A stretch of 41,337 bases of DNA from CS1-C013 sp964353745 (GTDB taxonomy: Archaea > Aenigmatarchaeota > Aenigmatarchaeia > Aenigmatarchaeales > Aenigmatarchaeaceae): NCBI GenBank assembly GCA_964353745.1, contig CAYGWD010000007.1, forward strand, positions 1 through 41,337. Reading direction: 5' to 3'. Both the position numbers and the translations under genes were made by a program. Of the stretch, positions 6,391-16,552 are shown one piece after another. Position 1 is the stretch's first letter. Every line of letters begins with the position of its first letter. Under the pieces are notes generated by a model, which saw nothing but the letters and a program-made list of their open reading frames with translations, made no database searches and was not told the origin of the DNA.

Positions 6391-9300
6391 TCATAAAGGA
6401 CATGGACCAATTGGGAAACAAAATCCGCCAGGACAACAATGTTCACCAGGTAGACATGGACAATCACCACAATTCTCACAGTTTTCTCCTGCATCACAAA
6501 CCCCGTCATTGTCACATAAATTTATCTCAGCACTTGTATAATTATAATACCAATTCAAAGGATTATAAGTTGCCCTTAATTTTGTTGTAACTGAAACATA
6601 ATACCAAGGATATGACCATGAACCATCCTTTTTGTATATTATGCCATCAACATTAACATCATCAAAAAATGCTTTTGTGGGGTTTGAATTTCTTAATTGA
6701 ATTCTACCGTTAGTTATTGTTGGAGCGCCATTATAATCCATCCATTTTTGATCATTGATATAAACTTCTATCGTGCTTCCACTTTGTTTTATTTTCCATA
6801 TGTTCCAATCATTCGGGTTTATTCCCGCCAAAGCCACAGATTTTACATTTACACCATTAACATACAGATGTAAATCAGTATAGCCATTCCATGTCTGGAA
6901 GTAATATTCATTAGAGCCATCAAATATTTTTACCCAAACATCAACCCCAGATAATTTGATATTAACACTTACATAATCATTGCTGTTCCATCCGTTCCAA
7001 TTTGTGTTTATATATTCAGTTCCACCACTGCCACTATCACTTAATTCACCGCCTGTAACACTCCATGTTCCTGCACCTGTCCAGCCATTATAATTATTAT
7101 CATTGAAATCGTCAAAGAATTTTGGAGAGCCTATCTGATGCCAAGAAGCATCGAAATATTCTAGTGCAATAATTCTGTCAACTGGTATAATGGAATATAC
7201 TTCTGGTGCGGTGCAGGTGGGATGATACCCTCCTTGCTGAATTATTGGATTGTTATTTTCATCTAATAATTTACCGCTAATTGTTGAACTATCAAAGCTA
7301 AAATCTTTTATTTGAGTAAATGTTTTATACTGTGCAGTTATATCCCTGTCTCTATTATACATATTAAATGCGTATGTGCCAAGAGGTAAGCCGACTGTAT
7401 CTAGAGACCATCCTATATTATTTTGGTTACAATCGCTATCCCAGAAGTGACTATAATATCTTGAATCAGTTTCTGATTGAACCGAGATCGTGTGCGTTCC
7501 ATTCGGTAATCGATAGGTAACAATACCTCCAATAGTAGATTTAACCATTCCATTAACATTTACTTGAACATTCGATAATTGTTCTCCGGTTATATCCATT
7601 TGAGCTTTAAATGTTGATTTATAATCTTTCTCATCATTATCATTTGGATCATAGCTAGCAGGATTAGCTGTATTACCATCGCTATGGCATCCAGAATCAG
7701 CCTGATCATTTAAGCCATCGCCATCATTATCTATGCCATCATTACATTGAGTTGATGTACAGCTAACTATTGCGTCAGTATCTATAATTGAACCCCAACA
7801 TCTATTAATACAAAAATCAGTAACAACCACACAATAATCTACAATATAATTGCCTGCTTGACTGCATGTAACAGATGGCATTAGTGTAGATGTTGCGCTG
7901 CTCCAATTGTCAAGTTCTGTGTAGTTGCCGTCAGGATTTATAACTCTGCATTCAACCAAACATTTGCCAGGCAAATCGCTCGGGCAGTTGCCGTTAACAT
8001 TTATCGAGAATGAATCTCCCACATTCACGCTGGTTGAGGAGACTGAATAACTGCCTATTGACGGATTTATATTACTGCACAAGGGCCCAGGAGATGCAGT
8101 AGTGTTACATACAGTACGACTATTGTAAGTGCCGTCGCAGTCTATCTTTGCACTGGTTCTACCGCAACTACCAGTCAAATTTCTAAAATCGCCACTATGC
8201 GTTAGTCCAGGAACGCTGCAGTTCAAGGCAGTAAATCCATCACAAGTCAAAAAGCTAAAGTTTACTGCAGTTGTTTGCCCTGCGTTTATAACAACACTTA
8301 AATTGTTCTTGATTTGATTATCGTACTTTGCTCTCAGTTTGTATGTTCCTGCATCCAAATCAACAGTGAAGTGAGTTTTGTTAATTGCAATGTTTTTTCC
8401 TATTTGACTGCTTACAGTTTGAAGATCGAGCACATCTGTTATATTGTCAATATTCATGTCGCAGTCAAGGCACCAGTTCGAGGTTCCAGGTGATGAACCG
8501 AAGGCATTTTGTACAAGATTTAAATCAGTATTATTAACAACGCCATCCCAGTTAACATCTCCTAATCCTATTGCAACTTTTGCATCAACTTGATTAACAC
8601 CAACAAAAGCATAAACATCAAGAATGCCTGTGCAAACTATTGGTATTTCAGTACTGTTTGGCATATAATACCAATTTGTAGGCGTATAATTAGCTCTCAA
8701 TTTTGTTGCACCAGAAACACAACTCCAAGGATATGACCAACTACCATCAGCAGGCAAAGCTGTGGCTGTTGCAGACTCTATGTAATTCCAAGAACCGTTA
8801 TAATATTCTAAGGTGACATTCCTATTTACGGGAACTTCATTTATAGTTAAAGGATTTTCACAAATAGGATGTTTGTTTCCAGGACCTGATATAATAGCTT
8901 TTGGAGGAATTTGTTCATCCAATAATTTGCCTGATATCTTTGTTTCATCATAGTTAAAATCAATTATCTGTGTGTATAATTTATACAATGCGGTTAAAAC
9001 TCTCTCTCTATTATACATATTAAATGCGTATGTGCCAAGAGGTAAGCCGACTGTATCTAGAGACCATCCTATATTATTTTTATCACAATCCTTATCCCAG
9101 AAGTGACTGAATGCATTTGATAGCTTATCAACTGTAATAGTATGAATGCCAGGAGTTAACATAAATTCTGTTTTTCCAGAACCATCTGTAGTTTTTGTAT
9201 CTCCATTTACACTTACTTGAACACTTGATATTGGTATGATAAAAAGATCTTTAAATGTGTAAACTGTTAGTTTGCATGGACAAGTTGAAGGATCTATATT

Positions 9301-12300
9301 CCTTTCAGCGCTTGTTCCCATATAGAACCAATTATCAGTTAGGGGCGCATAATTAACTCTTATCTTTGTTGTATTACACTTGCATATCCAATTATATGAC
9401 CATGAACCATCTGATAAAGAATCAGTAGCATTCAAATAATACCAAGAGCCATCATAATATTCTAAAGTAACATTTCTGTTTACAGGAACATTATTATTAT
9501 TTTTTGCTGAATTTTCGCATAAATTATGTTTATTTCTAGGGCCAGTCATAACAGCATTATTGTCTTCGTCTAAAAGTTTTCCAGATATTCTATTACCATT
9601 ATAATCAAATGTGTTTTTTGTTCCTACAGAATCTGTTATATTTGTGAATGATTTATAGTATGCATTTATATTTCTGTCTCTATCCCATGTTGTAAATATG
9701 TAAGGATTAGATGCACTGTCTAGCCAATAGTTTAAATTAATTCTATCGCAGTCACTATCAAAAAAGTGAGAAAATTGCCTTGTGTTCTTCGGATCTTCAA
9801 CTTTTAAATCGTGATTTATTTTACTTATCATGAATTCTACTGTTCCAGTTGTGCCGCTAAATTTTGTAATTCCATCAAAAGTTACTTGAACATTTTGTAC
9901 AGGAGGTTCAAATATTATATCACGAATAGTTCTTACTTTTAATCTTAATAATGATATCTCAGCACTTGTCCCAACATAATACCAGTTTGATGGTGTATAA
10001 TTAACTCTTATTTTTGCTATTCCTGATGTCCAAATCCAATCATAAGACCAATTACCATCTGCTAGAGAATTAACAACGCCCAGGAGATACCACTTACCAT
10101 CACTGCTGTTATAAACCTCTATAGTAACATTCCTATTTACGTCAACTATATTTTTAGTATTTTTATCCTCACATTTAGGATGATAACCTCTAGAACTTTC
10201 AATAATAGCACCGCCATTCTCATCCAATAACTTACCCTTTATTATTTTACCATCGTATTCAAAGGTGTTCTGATTTCCTTTAAAGTCTGTAATATTAGTG
10301 AAAGTTTTATATTGCGCGGTTATGTTTTTGCCTCTGTCATACATACCAAATGTATAAGGATTGTTAGCAATATCAAGCCAATATCCTATTTTTAATGGAT
10401 CACAGTCGTTATCCCAGAAATGACTGAAAGGTCTTACACCAAATGGATTATCTACTTTAATGTTATATGAACCTGGAACTAATTCATATTCCACTATTCC
10501 AGAACTGTCTGTCCAATTAATCTTTCCACTAACATCTACTTTCACACCCTTTAAAGGTGTTCCTGGCACATCTATTTGAGCAATAACTGTTAATTTACAA
10601 GGACAGACTATATTTATTTCAGTACTGTTTGGCATATAGAACCAATTTACAGATGTGGGTGTATAATTAGCCCTTAGTTTTGTGGCGTTACAAACGCAAC
10701 CCCAATCATATTTCCAAGAACCATCATTTTGAGAATCATTAACACCCAAATAATACCAAGCACCATTTTTATAATACTCTAAAGTAACATTCCTATTTAC
10801 GGGAACATTTTTGTTATTAATCGATGAATCTTCGCATAAAACGTGTTTATTTTTAGGGCCTTTTATAATAGCACTGTCGTTCTCATCAAGCAATTTTCCA
10901 GATATGATTCGATTAACAAATTTAAAATCTTTTATATTAGTAAATGTTTTGTATTGTACGGTTATGTTTTTGTCTCTGCACATGCTGAACCAGTAAGGAT
11001 TGTTAGCAGTGTCTAGCCAATTTCCTATATTTAATGGATTACAATCTTGATCCCAGAAGTGGCTGAATTTCCTCGAACTAAACATATCATTTACAGTGAT
11101 GTTATGAACAGGTAAGAATGAAGAAGCTAAAAAGTACACTGCTGTTGCTAAAGGACCTGTAGTGATTTTGTTATATTTTGTGTTCGTGACGCCATCAGTG
11201 ACATTTACCTCAACGCCAGGCAATGGTAATGTGGGTATATCTATTTGAGTGTTAACCATTAGTTTGCATGGTACTGTCATGGGATCGATATCTATCCCAG
11301 AGGTTGTGTCATTATAATACCAATCAGAAGATATGTAGGCCGCCCTTATTTTCTTCATGCTGCAAATAGCATCCAGATGATATGACCAAGAACCGTCATA
11401 AACAGTGACGTTGTCAAAGGCAGCTTTTGTGTTTAAGGTTCCTATCATCACTCTTCCAAAGTTCATCATAGGTACGCCACTGTGTCTGATTAGTTTTTTG
11501 TCGTTAAGATAGAATTCCATATAGCTCTCATTCTGCTTTATCCTCCAGACGTTCCATTGGTTTGGGTTTATTCCTGTTGATGACGCCTTCTGTTTAAGTG
11601 CTCCGTTAACCCAGAGATATATGTTGTTGTAGGAGTCATTTGTTTGCAGGTAATAATCATTTATTGCATCAAAAACTCTTATAGAAACGTTATTTCCAGA
11701 TAAGAGTTTTACACTAACCTCTAGATTGTTGTTTTCCCCAGCACTGCCGTTCCAATAGTTCCATACTGATTTCGCCTGTTCATCTCCAATACCAGAGTTA
11801 TTTAATTCGCCGTTAGTGACATTCCATGTTCCTGTTGTTATCCATCCGTTGGAATTTCCTTTGTCAAAATTATCATAGAGTCTACCATTCCTTGTGAATG
11901 AAGACTCCACAGAACTTATTTGTTTCCAAGAATCGCTACAAGAGTCGAGGTATTCTATCATGACGTTTCTATTGGAATAAACCTGAGTTGGCACTCCGCA
12001 CGTATCGTATTTTGTTGTATTAATTATAATCGGCCTAAAGTCCTCATCAAGCAGGTTGCCACTTATAGTGGAAGTTACATTGTCATACTCCAAGTTCCTT
12101 ATCTGTGTGAAAGCCTTGTAAAAGGCAGTCATACTCCTGCTCGCATATCTCATGTTAAATTCGTAAGGATTGTCAGCAGTGTCAGAAATATTTCCCAAAC
12201 CATCGCAATCAAAGTCTCTAAAGTGACTGAAAGGTCTTGAGTTGAACGGATCTTCTACGCTGACATGATATGTTGTGTTCGGAAGCAGACCGTAAACAGT

Positions 12301-13191
12301 GTTGGACACATATTCTGTATGTTCTCGCGTATATCTTATATCATTATCAACATTTACTTTGACGCCTGTTAAAGGTAAGTTTATAATGTCAGTTTTGGTT
12401 TCTAGAATGAATGGAAACAATACCTTAGCAACTTCTATCTCTATAGTTGCCCATCTGTTCAGATTACCGCTTGTCCCTGTTATCGTTATAGTATAGTTGC
12501 CAGCAGCTGCTGAATTGCTAGCGTATATTGTCATAATAGAAATGAAATTGGGATTCAAAAGATTCCTGCTAAAGCTTATGATGACACCAGGCGGTGCTCC
12601 ATCTACTCTTAACATAACAGGCGCAGGCGCTATTGTTCCCCTGACTAAGCTGACAGTTACTTCTGTTGTGGCGCTGGTTTCATTGGGCACCATAATGTAT
12701 TCCGGAGAAACGCTGACATTAAAGTCGTATTCTTCGTTCTTGCTCTCAAATGATATTACGCACTCTGTTCCTTCCATCGTTTTTCTGACAACAATATCTT
12801 GAATAAGTCCTTCCCTAAGAACTAACTTTTGTTCTGTGATTTCGCAATCTGATATCAATGGTTTGGGTTCGATTGCTTCAAAATGCACGTTTGTTCCCTG
12901 CTCTACCAGGCTCGTGTCAATGGATGCGTAGTATGTTCCATCTTTTTTATAGATTTGTATTATGTAAGGCAGGCCAGAAGTTTTGAAAGATATCGTAGTT
13001 TCTCCCGGCGTATAGCTTGCGGTTTCTATTGCTGCTGAAAGATGATCCAACAAAGTCAATGGTTCTGCATAAGATTTTAGAGAGAACACGCTTGCAAGGA
13101 TTCCCTTCGGATCGAGAATAATAGAAATTATCATCAAGACTACAAGAAGTACAGATATAAGTTTTATAAAGTCCTTTACCAATTCGGCCAT
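6391..13191 (-). CDS. Giant repeat adhesin, 2266 residues
   Basis: N-terminal membrane helix (about 8-28) after MAELVKDF, then an Ig-like region (about 160-250) and six copies of a repeat marked by SHFxDxDC. The markers fall at about residues 325, 715, 925, 1143, 1365 and 1917. A typical unit runs SHFWDxDC, ALYK/AQYKTFT, ISGKLLDE, NRNVTLEYY, DGSWSY and WYY. In the first and sixth units a LamG-like jelly-roll domain (about 438-601 and 2028-2191) is inserted at the same point, just before DGSWSY. A dockerin-like pair of Ca loops lies at about 1543-1590 (DVNWDGVVNNTDL, then DMNIDNITDVLDL), an Asp-rich NDGIDNDGDGLND loop at about 1815-1830, and a Cys-rich tail at 2227-2266. N-glycosylation sequons are abundant. 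No enzyme motif is seen; adhesion to a surface, glycan or partner cell is the likely role. AAGGT precedes the start. Confidence 0.82.
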   Translation of the reverse strand: MAELVKDFIKLISVLLVVLMIISIILDPKGILASVFSLKSYAEPLTLLDHLSAAIETASYTPGETTISFKTSGLPYIIQIYKKDGTYYASIDTSLVEQGTNVHFEAIEPKPLISDCEITEQKLVLREGLIQDIVVRKTMEGTECVISFESKNEEYDFNVSVSPEYIMVPNETSATTEVTVSLVRGTIAPAPVMLRVDGAPPGVIISFSRNLLNPNFISIMTIYASNSAAAGNYTITITGTSGNLNRWATIEIEVAKVLFPFILETKTDIINLPLTGVKVNVDNDIRYTREHTEYVSNTVYGLLPNTTYHVSVEDPFNSRPFSHFRDFDCDGLGNISDTADNPYEFNMRYASRSMTAFYKAFTQIRNLEYDNVTSTISGNLLDEDFRPIIINTTKYDTCGVPTQVYSNRNVMIEYLDSCSDSWKQISSVESSFTRNGRLYDNFDKGNSNGWITTGTWNVTNGELNNSGIGDEQAKSVWNYWNGSAGENNNLEVSVKLLSGNNVSIRVFDAINDYYLQTNDSYNNIYLWVNGALKQKASSTGINPNQWNVWRIKQNESYMEFYLNDKKLIRHSGVPMMNFGRVMIGTLNTKAAFDNVTVYDGSWSYHLDAICSMKKIRAAYISSDWYYNDTTSGIDIDPMTVPCKLMVNTQIDIPTLPLPGVEVNVTDGVTNTKYNKITTGPLATAVYFLASSFLPVHNITVNDMFSSRKFSHFWDQDCNPLNIGNWLDTANNPYWFSMCRDKNITVQYKTFTNIKDFKFVNRIISGKLLDENDSAIIKGPKNKHVLCEDSSINNKNVPVNRNVTLEYYKNGAWYYLGVNDSQNDGSWKYDWGCVCNATKLRANYTPTSVNWFYMPNSTEINIVCPCKLTVIAQIDVPGTPLKGVKVDVSGKINWTDSSGIVEYELVPGSYNIKVDNPFGVRPFSHFWDNDCDPLKIGYWLDIANNPYTFGMYDRGKNITAQYKTFTNITDFKGNQNTFEYDGKIIKGKLLDENGGAIIESSRGYHPKCEDKNTKNIVDVNRNVTIEVYNSSDGKWYLLGVVNSLADGNWSYDWIWTSGIAKIRVNYTPSNWYYVGTSAEISLLRLKVRTIRDIIFEPPVQNVQVTFDGITKFSGTTGTVEFMISKINHDLKVEDPKNTRQFSHFFDSDCDRINLNYWLDSASNPYIFTTWDRDRNINAYYKSFTNITDSVGTKNTFDYNGNRISGKLLDEDNNAVMTGPRNKHNLCENSAKNNNNVPVNRNVTLEYYDGSWYYLNATDSLSDGSWSYNWICKCNTTKIRVNYAPLTDNWFYMGTSAERNIDPSTCPCKLTVYTFKDLFIIPISSVQVSVNGDTKTTDGSGKTEFMLTPGIHTITVDKLSNAFSHFWDKDCDKNNIGWSLDTVGLPLGTYAFNMYNRERVLTALYKLYTQIIDFNYDETKISGKLLDEQIPPKAIISGPGNKHPICENPLTINEVPVNRNVTLEYYNGSWNYIESATATALPADGSWSYPWSCVSGATKLRANYTPTNWYYMPNSTEIPIVCTGILDVYAFVGVNQVDAKVAIGLGDVNWDGVVNNTDLNLVQNAFGSSPGTSNWCLDCDMNIDNITDVLDLQTVSSQIGKNIAINKTHFTVDLDAGTYKLRAKYDNQIKNNLSVVINAGQTTAVNFSFLTCDGFTALNCSVPGLTHSGDFRNLTGSCGRTSAKIDCDGTYNSRTVCNTTASPGPLCSNINPSIGSYSVSSTSVNVGDSFSINVNGNCPSDLPGKCLVECRVINPDGNYTELDNWSSATSTLMPSVTCSQAGNYIVDYCVVVTDFCINRCWGSIIDTDAIVSCTSTQCNDGIDNDGDGLNDQADSGCHSDGNTANPASYDPNDNDEKDYKSTFKAQMDITGEQLSNVQVNVNGMVKSTIGGIVTYRLPNGTHTISVQSETDSRYYSHFWDSDCNQNNIGWSLDTVGLPLGTYAFNMYNRDRDITAQYKTFTQIKDFSFDSSTISGKLLDENNNPIIQQGGYHPTCTAPEVYSIIPVDRIIALEYFDASWHQIGSPKFFDDFNDNNYNGWTGAGTWSVTGGELSDSGSGGTEYINTNWNGWNSNDYVSVNIKLSGVDVWVKIFDGSNEYYFQTWNGYTDLHLYVNGVNVKSVALAGINPNDWNIWKIKQSGSTIEVYINDQKWMDYNGAPTITNGRIQLRNSNPTKAFFDDVNVDGIIYKKDGSWSYPWYYVSVTTKLRATYNPLNWYYNYTSAEINLCDNDGVCDAGENCENCGDCPCLPGEHCCPGGFCFPIGPCPL
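7349..7424 (+). repeat. 76-bp perfect direct repeat, copy A
   Basis: Identical base for base to 9005-9080, 1656 bp away (552 codons, same frame). Both copies lie inside repeat units of the giant adhesin and encode the segment around IGWSLDTVGLPLGTYAFNMY. Flanking bases diverge at once on both sides. Confidence 0.95.
9005..9080 (+). repeat. 76-bp perfect direct repeat, copy B
   Basis: Second copy of the element at 7349-7424, in the fifth adhesin repeat unit. Perfect identity at synonymous positions while the surrounding units differ points to recent duplication or gene conversion; the alternative is strong codon-level selection, which is less likely. Confidence 0.95.
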
Positions 13192-13212
13192 TAAATACCT
13201 TGATTAAAATTT

Positions 13213-15921
13213 TTAGCCGTAAGCGGATTTTAATCCCGCCTGCAGTTCGTTAAATGCTTGAACATTCCCAGTGTTTTCTAGTATGTCAGTATAATTCATT
13301 CCTGTATAAGGGGCTCCTGGCCAGCCTATAGCGCCTTCGGCTATGCACTGTAAAAACGTCACAGGGTCAGCCATCCCTGACTTATCTAAAATATTTTTTA
13401 AGACTAGTTTTGCTCCTGTTGTAGCAGATTTTACACCAAGACTCATGACTGTTGTTATAATCGTTGCTGCATCTGAGACAGCCCATATGGTCGTGTATGC
13501 ATTGACGAGGTCTGAGTCAGCATAGCAGTAGTTAGAGTTTTTACCTTTCATGTCAACTTTTATTGGATGAACAAAAATAGTTTGTTTTCCGTCAAGATTT
13601 GTCTTCCAGACCTTTGCCACAGCGAAGCAAGGACTCACGACATAAAATCTTGGATGCGCTGGAACGTGCTGAAGTGCTGCTTGCCATCCTACCCATTGCT
13701 TCCATGGTTCGACTGGTCTCCAGACTCTGACAGTATAGTTGGTGGCATTTAGGTCCATGTAGTATGGGGCCTCAGCTTGTGATGCCTGGACGTAAAGACA
13801 GATAGAATTTCCTCTGCATCCCTTTGTCATCTGTCCCAGTATCAGTCCTTTGGCAATCCAACTGTTCGGTGCAACAAGGGCTGTTCCGTCTATAAAGAGC
13901 ATCTTTGAAGCCTGCTTACCTGCATATTTTATACCAAATGCTCTACCCAAGTCTACAGGCAATGCATTATAGTCTTTGTCCATGATTCCTATTAACATTC
14001 CCAGTTGCCTATCGATCATTTCCTGAAATTCTGTTGAACGTGGAAGACCTTGGACGCCTTTATCATTTTTCACCAATTCTGTTACAAGATTTTGCCATTG
14101 AAATTTTTCAACTTCCCCATCAAATAATTTGCCTAATTGCTCTGGAGTCAATAATGGGTTAGCTGCAGCTAAACCAAGATACTTACTCTGCAGTTCACCC
14201 CCTATAGTGGTAATTCTGCCTTCATACGAACTAAACCATTTATTATAATTAGGTAATTTTTTTACTTCCTCTGTGAGCCATTCTGTATAGCCGCCTGCTG
14301 GTAATGATGGTGTAAAACTTCCACCAGCAGGTAAATTTCCAACAAGCGCCCCATCCCCATTTGTTAATTTTATTGCATCTCTAATTCTATTAAAGAATCT
14401 TCCAAAAGAGGATTCATGTTCAATAGCCAAACCTCCTCCATTTTCTTCCCATATCCTTCCCATGACCACCAATGCATCGTGTGGCGTAACTTCAGGCGAT
14501 ATAGGAATTCCATACATTCCAGCAAAATGTCTTACTTTTTTTATCAGATTTTTGCCATAATCCTCGCTTTTGAGCATAGGTCCAATAACATCTTCTCTGA
14601 AATTGTCTGCAGTTACCTGAACAATGTTTCCATTAGAGTCTACAAATGTTCCATATCCGTTTAAATCAAATATATAATCTGTATCCCCAGAGACTTTTCC
14701 TGCTAACTCTTCTGCTGCACGAGCTCTTGTGAGCACTTCATCACCACTTTCAGTAGCGAATTCTTCACTGTCGCCAAGGTAGAGATATTTTTTTAAATAA
14801 TCTTTCATCTCTGTCCACTGCTTTTTGACTGCATTACTTATCCTTTTTAAAAAATTCGGTTTGTCAAGTTCATCAAAAGTTTTTAACACGCCATTGATAT
14901 CTACTTCAAAGTCTTCTGACAATTGCTGGGCTGTTGCTACTTGTCCTGATTCTTTAAGAGATTCTATGAGATTTTTCATCTGTTCTCTAGGATTTATCAT
15001 TTGTTCCTGATAACCATTTGGTACACTATCAGTCATACCCAAGAGTTCAACTTCGTTCCAGTCTAGTGTTCCATCAGGTTGAACAAAAACAACAATTTTT
15101 TTTGGTGTTTCTAGCCAGTTGCCTGATTGGTCTTGTACTCTTTCAACAACTGTTGCTGGTATAACGTCGTTTCTTATAACAATCTTTCCTGCGTCATCAA
15201 AATACTGTATGTCTCCATTTGGAAGTGTTATGGTATCTATAAAACCTGCATCACCCAAATATTTTAAAAGTTGTTCAGAATCTGCTTCACCAATTTCATC
15301 TGTTAGCGTCGAAACTAAACGACCTTGACTTACAAACTCATCTACTTTGTCTGCAATAAGGTCTTCGAACTCACTTGTCTTGGTCAGGTATTTAAAAAAA
15401 CTAACCCTTTCTTTTGCTATGTCCAATCCCTTGTAAGCCAGTTGCGCCGTCTTCCATCCTTGATAGATTTTTGTTAATTTCCACGCCCCTTTCAGTCCAA
15501 GTGTTATTCCTCTCATTCCAGCCCAAAAAACCAGTGAACTTGCTGCGCCACCACTCCAAGGATACGCCTCGTTCCACATTCCGCCACCGCCTTCAGGAAA
15601 TTTCTCATAGTATATCTGGTATTCTGGCATACCGCCTAAGAAAGTCAAGAAAAAGTTATACGTTCCATACTGCTGGCACAACCTGATAGGAACAGTTGTA
15701 TAATATCTAGAGTCTGCTGGTTCGTTCATGCTGGGATCACTTGGTTGAAAGGGTAGAACGTTGGTGCCGTCGGCCACCTCGTTTATAGCAAGACTTAATT
15801 GCTGTGCTGTTTGATTTGCCATAGATACGCAATCAGGGGTTCCCAAGGTTTTTATAAAAGCGTAAGCGATTATCATAAATATGACAAGAGTTATTACGAT
15901 TTCAATTGCTCTTTCGATCAT
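13213..15921 (-). CDS. Large membrane-anchored unknown protein, 902 residues
   Basis: No family recognised. An N-terminal hydrophobic helix (about 6-25) follows MIERAIE. A second hydrophobic stretch lies near residues 130-150 (SSLVFWAGMRGITLGL) and a third near 835-855 (TIITTVMSLGVKSA). The middle (about 180-600) is charged and helical, looking cytoplasmic or structural. The C-terminal third has scattered Cys (GCRGNSICLY, SPCFAVAK, NYCYADSD, LQCIAEG). It sits between the giant adhesin, with 21 bases between them, and a string of small pilin-like genes, so co-transcription is likely. It may be a scaffold or a very large minor component of the appendage. No catalytic motif is evident. Confidence 0.6.
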   Translation of the reverse strand: MIERAIEIVITLVIFMIIAYAFIKTLGTPDCVSMANQTAQQLSLAINEVADGTNVLPFQPSDPSMNEPADSRYYTTVPIRLCQQYGTYNFFLTFLGGMPEYQIYYEKFPEGGGGMWNEAYPWSGGAASSLVFWAGMRGITLGLKGAWKLTKIYQGWKTAQLAYKGLDIAKERVSFFKYLTKTSEFEDLIADKVDEFVSQGRLVSTLTDEIGEADSEQLLKYLGDAGFIDTITLPNGDIQYFDDAGKIVIRNDVIPATVVERVQDQSGNWLETPKKIVVFVQPDGTLDWNEVELLGMTDSVPNGYQEQMINPREQMKNLIESLKESGQVATAQQLSEDFEVDINGVLKTFDELDKPNFLKRISNAVKKQWTEMKDYLKKYLYLGDSEEFATESGDEVLTRARAAEELAGKVSGDTDYIFDLNGYGTFVDSNGNIVQVTADNFREDVIGPMLKSEDYGKNLIKKVRHFAGMYGIPISPEVTPHDALVVMGRIWEENGGGLAIEHESSFGRFFNRIRDAIKLTNGDGALVGNLPAGGSFTPSLPAGGYTEWLTEEVKKLPNYNKWFSSYEGRITTIGGELQSKYLGLAAANPLLTPEQLGKLFDGEVEKFQWQNLVTELVKNDKGVQGLPRSTEFQEMIDRQLGMLIGIMDKDYNALPVDLGRAFGIKYAGKQASKMLFIDGTALVAPNSWIAKGLILGQMTKGCRGNSICLYVQASQAEAPYYMDLNATNYTVRVWRPVEPWKQWVGWQAALQHVPAHPRFYVVSPCFAVAKVWKTNLDGKQTIFVHPIKVDMKGKNSNYCYADSDLVNAYTTIWAVSDAATIITTVMSLGVKSATTGAKLVLKNILDKSGMADPVTFLQCIAEGAIGWPGAPYTGMNYTDILENTGNVQAFNELQAGLKSAYG

Positions 15922-15930
15922 GCAAATACA

Positions 15931-16206
15931 TCAACCATAAGGAGGACAGCCACAAAATTTTTTCGTTTGGTTAACATCCAATCCATTATCAACTATCAAT
16001 TCATCCAAGGTTTTAGTGCCGCATTGTATGTTGCCTAAACTGTTCGGACACCCATTCTCTATATAAGCCTGGCAGCAACTTCGCAGTTGCTGTTGTGAAT
16101 TTATTTGGCCTCCCATCGCCGTTGGAATGCCAATGAAAATTAACAAGACAATCAAGACTATAACAAATATCAGTATGGCAACCAGTTTTTCCATTGCTAA
16201 GTTCAT
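15931..16206 (-). CDS. Small pilin-like Cys protein
   Basis: About 91 residues from the ATG at 16206 (MNLAMEKLVAIL); an ATG at 16194 giving MEKLVAIL is also possible. A long aliphatic helix (about 7-28) leads to IPTAMGGQ and a short outside domain with six Cys: SCCQAY, NGC, QCG and a terminal FCGCP. The spacing of C, GC and final CGC echoes the MKGIELPI pilins but without the Asp loop. It overlaps the preceding stop region and ends nine bases before the 902-residue gene. Likely a minor pilin or small surface lipoprotein-like anchor; function unknown. Confidence 0.58.
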   Translation of the reverse strand: MNLAMEKLVAILIFVIVLIVLLIFIGIPTAMGGQINSQQQLRSCCQAYIENGCPNSLGNIQCGTKTLDELIVDNGLDVNQTKKFCGCPPYG

Positions 16207-16208
16207 AA

Positions 16209-16520
16209 TCAAGCACTCGTACTATTTACCAACTTACAAGCGGCTATGCACTTGTTCCAGTCACTTTGACTGTTCATAGGTATTCCCAGTTCTTTTGTGC
16301 AAGCTTCATTCATGTCTACTGTTCCGGCATCAGGTGTTTGAACCATTGTGCCTTGATATTGCTTTTGCCTCCAATAAATGCAGTACAGCCTGAAATTAAT
16401 CTGTTGGTTCGTCTGTCCTTGGGTTTTCATCATAGGAAGGATAAATACTGCTGTCACAACACCTAATGCTATTATTAGAAGCATTATTCCTAATATTGCT
16501 TTAGTTTCAATACCTTTCAT
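16209..16520 (-). CDS. Pilin-like protein, 103 residues
   Basis: Starts MKG-IETKAILGIMLLII with the three-residue Gly leader and a hydrophobic helix to about residue 28 (FILPMM), then a polar domain with C47, C74, C91 and C95 and many Gln residues. It has the leader of the short pilins but not their Asp loop or CGC tail. An AT-rich stretch ahead (about 16521-16545) may hold a promoter. It is followed, with overlap, by the 91-residue small pilin-like gene. Probably a minor pilin of the same system. Confidence 0.65.
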   Translation of the reverse strand: MKGIETKAILGIMLLIIALGVVTAVFILPMMKTQGQTNQQINFRLYCIYWRQKQYQGTMVQTPDAGTVDMNEACTKELGIPMNSQSDWNKCIAACKLVNSTSA

Positions 16521-16552
16521 AATTAATTTATTTATAACTCCGCTATTAAAGT

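Noticed and set aside
13343..15686. Several 60-90 codon plus-strand frames in the 902-residue gene
   Set aside because: All lie within the minus-strand coding region and have no independent signals.
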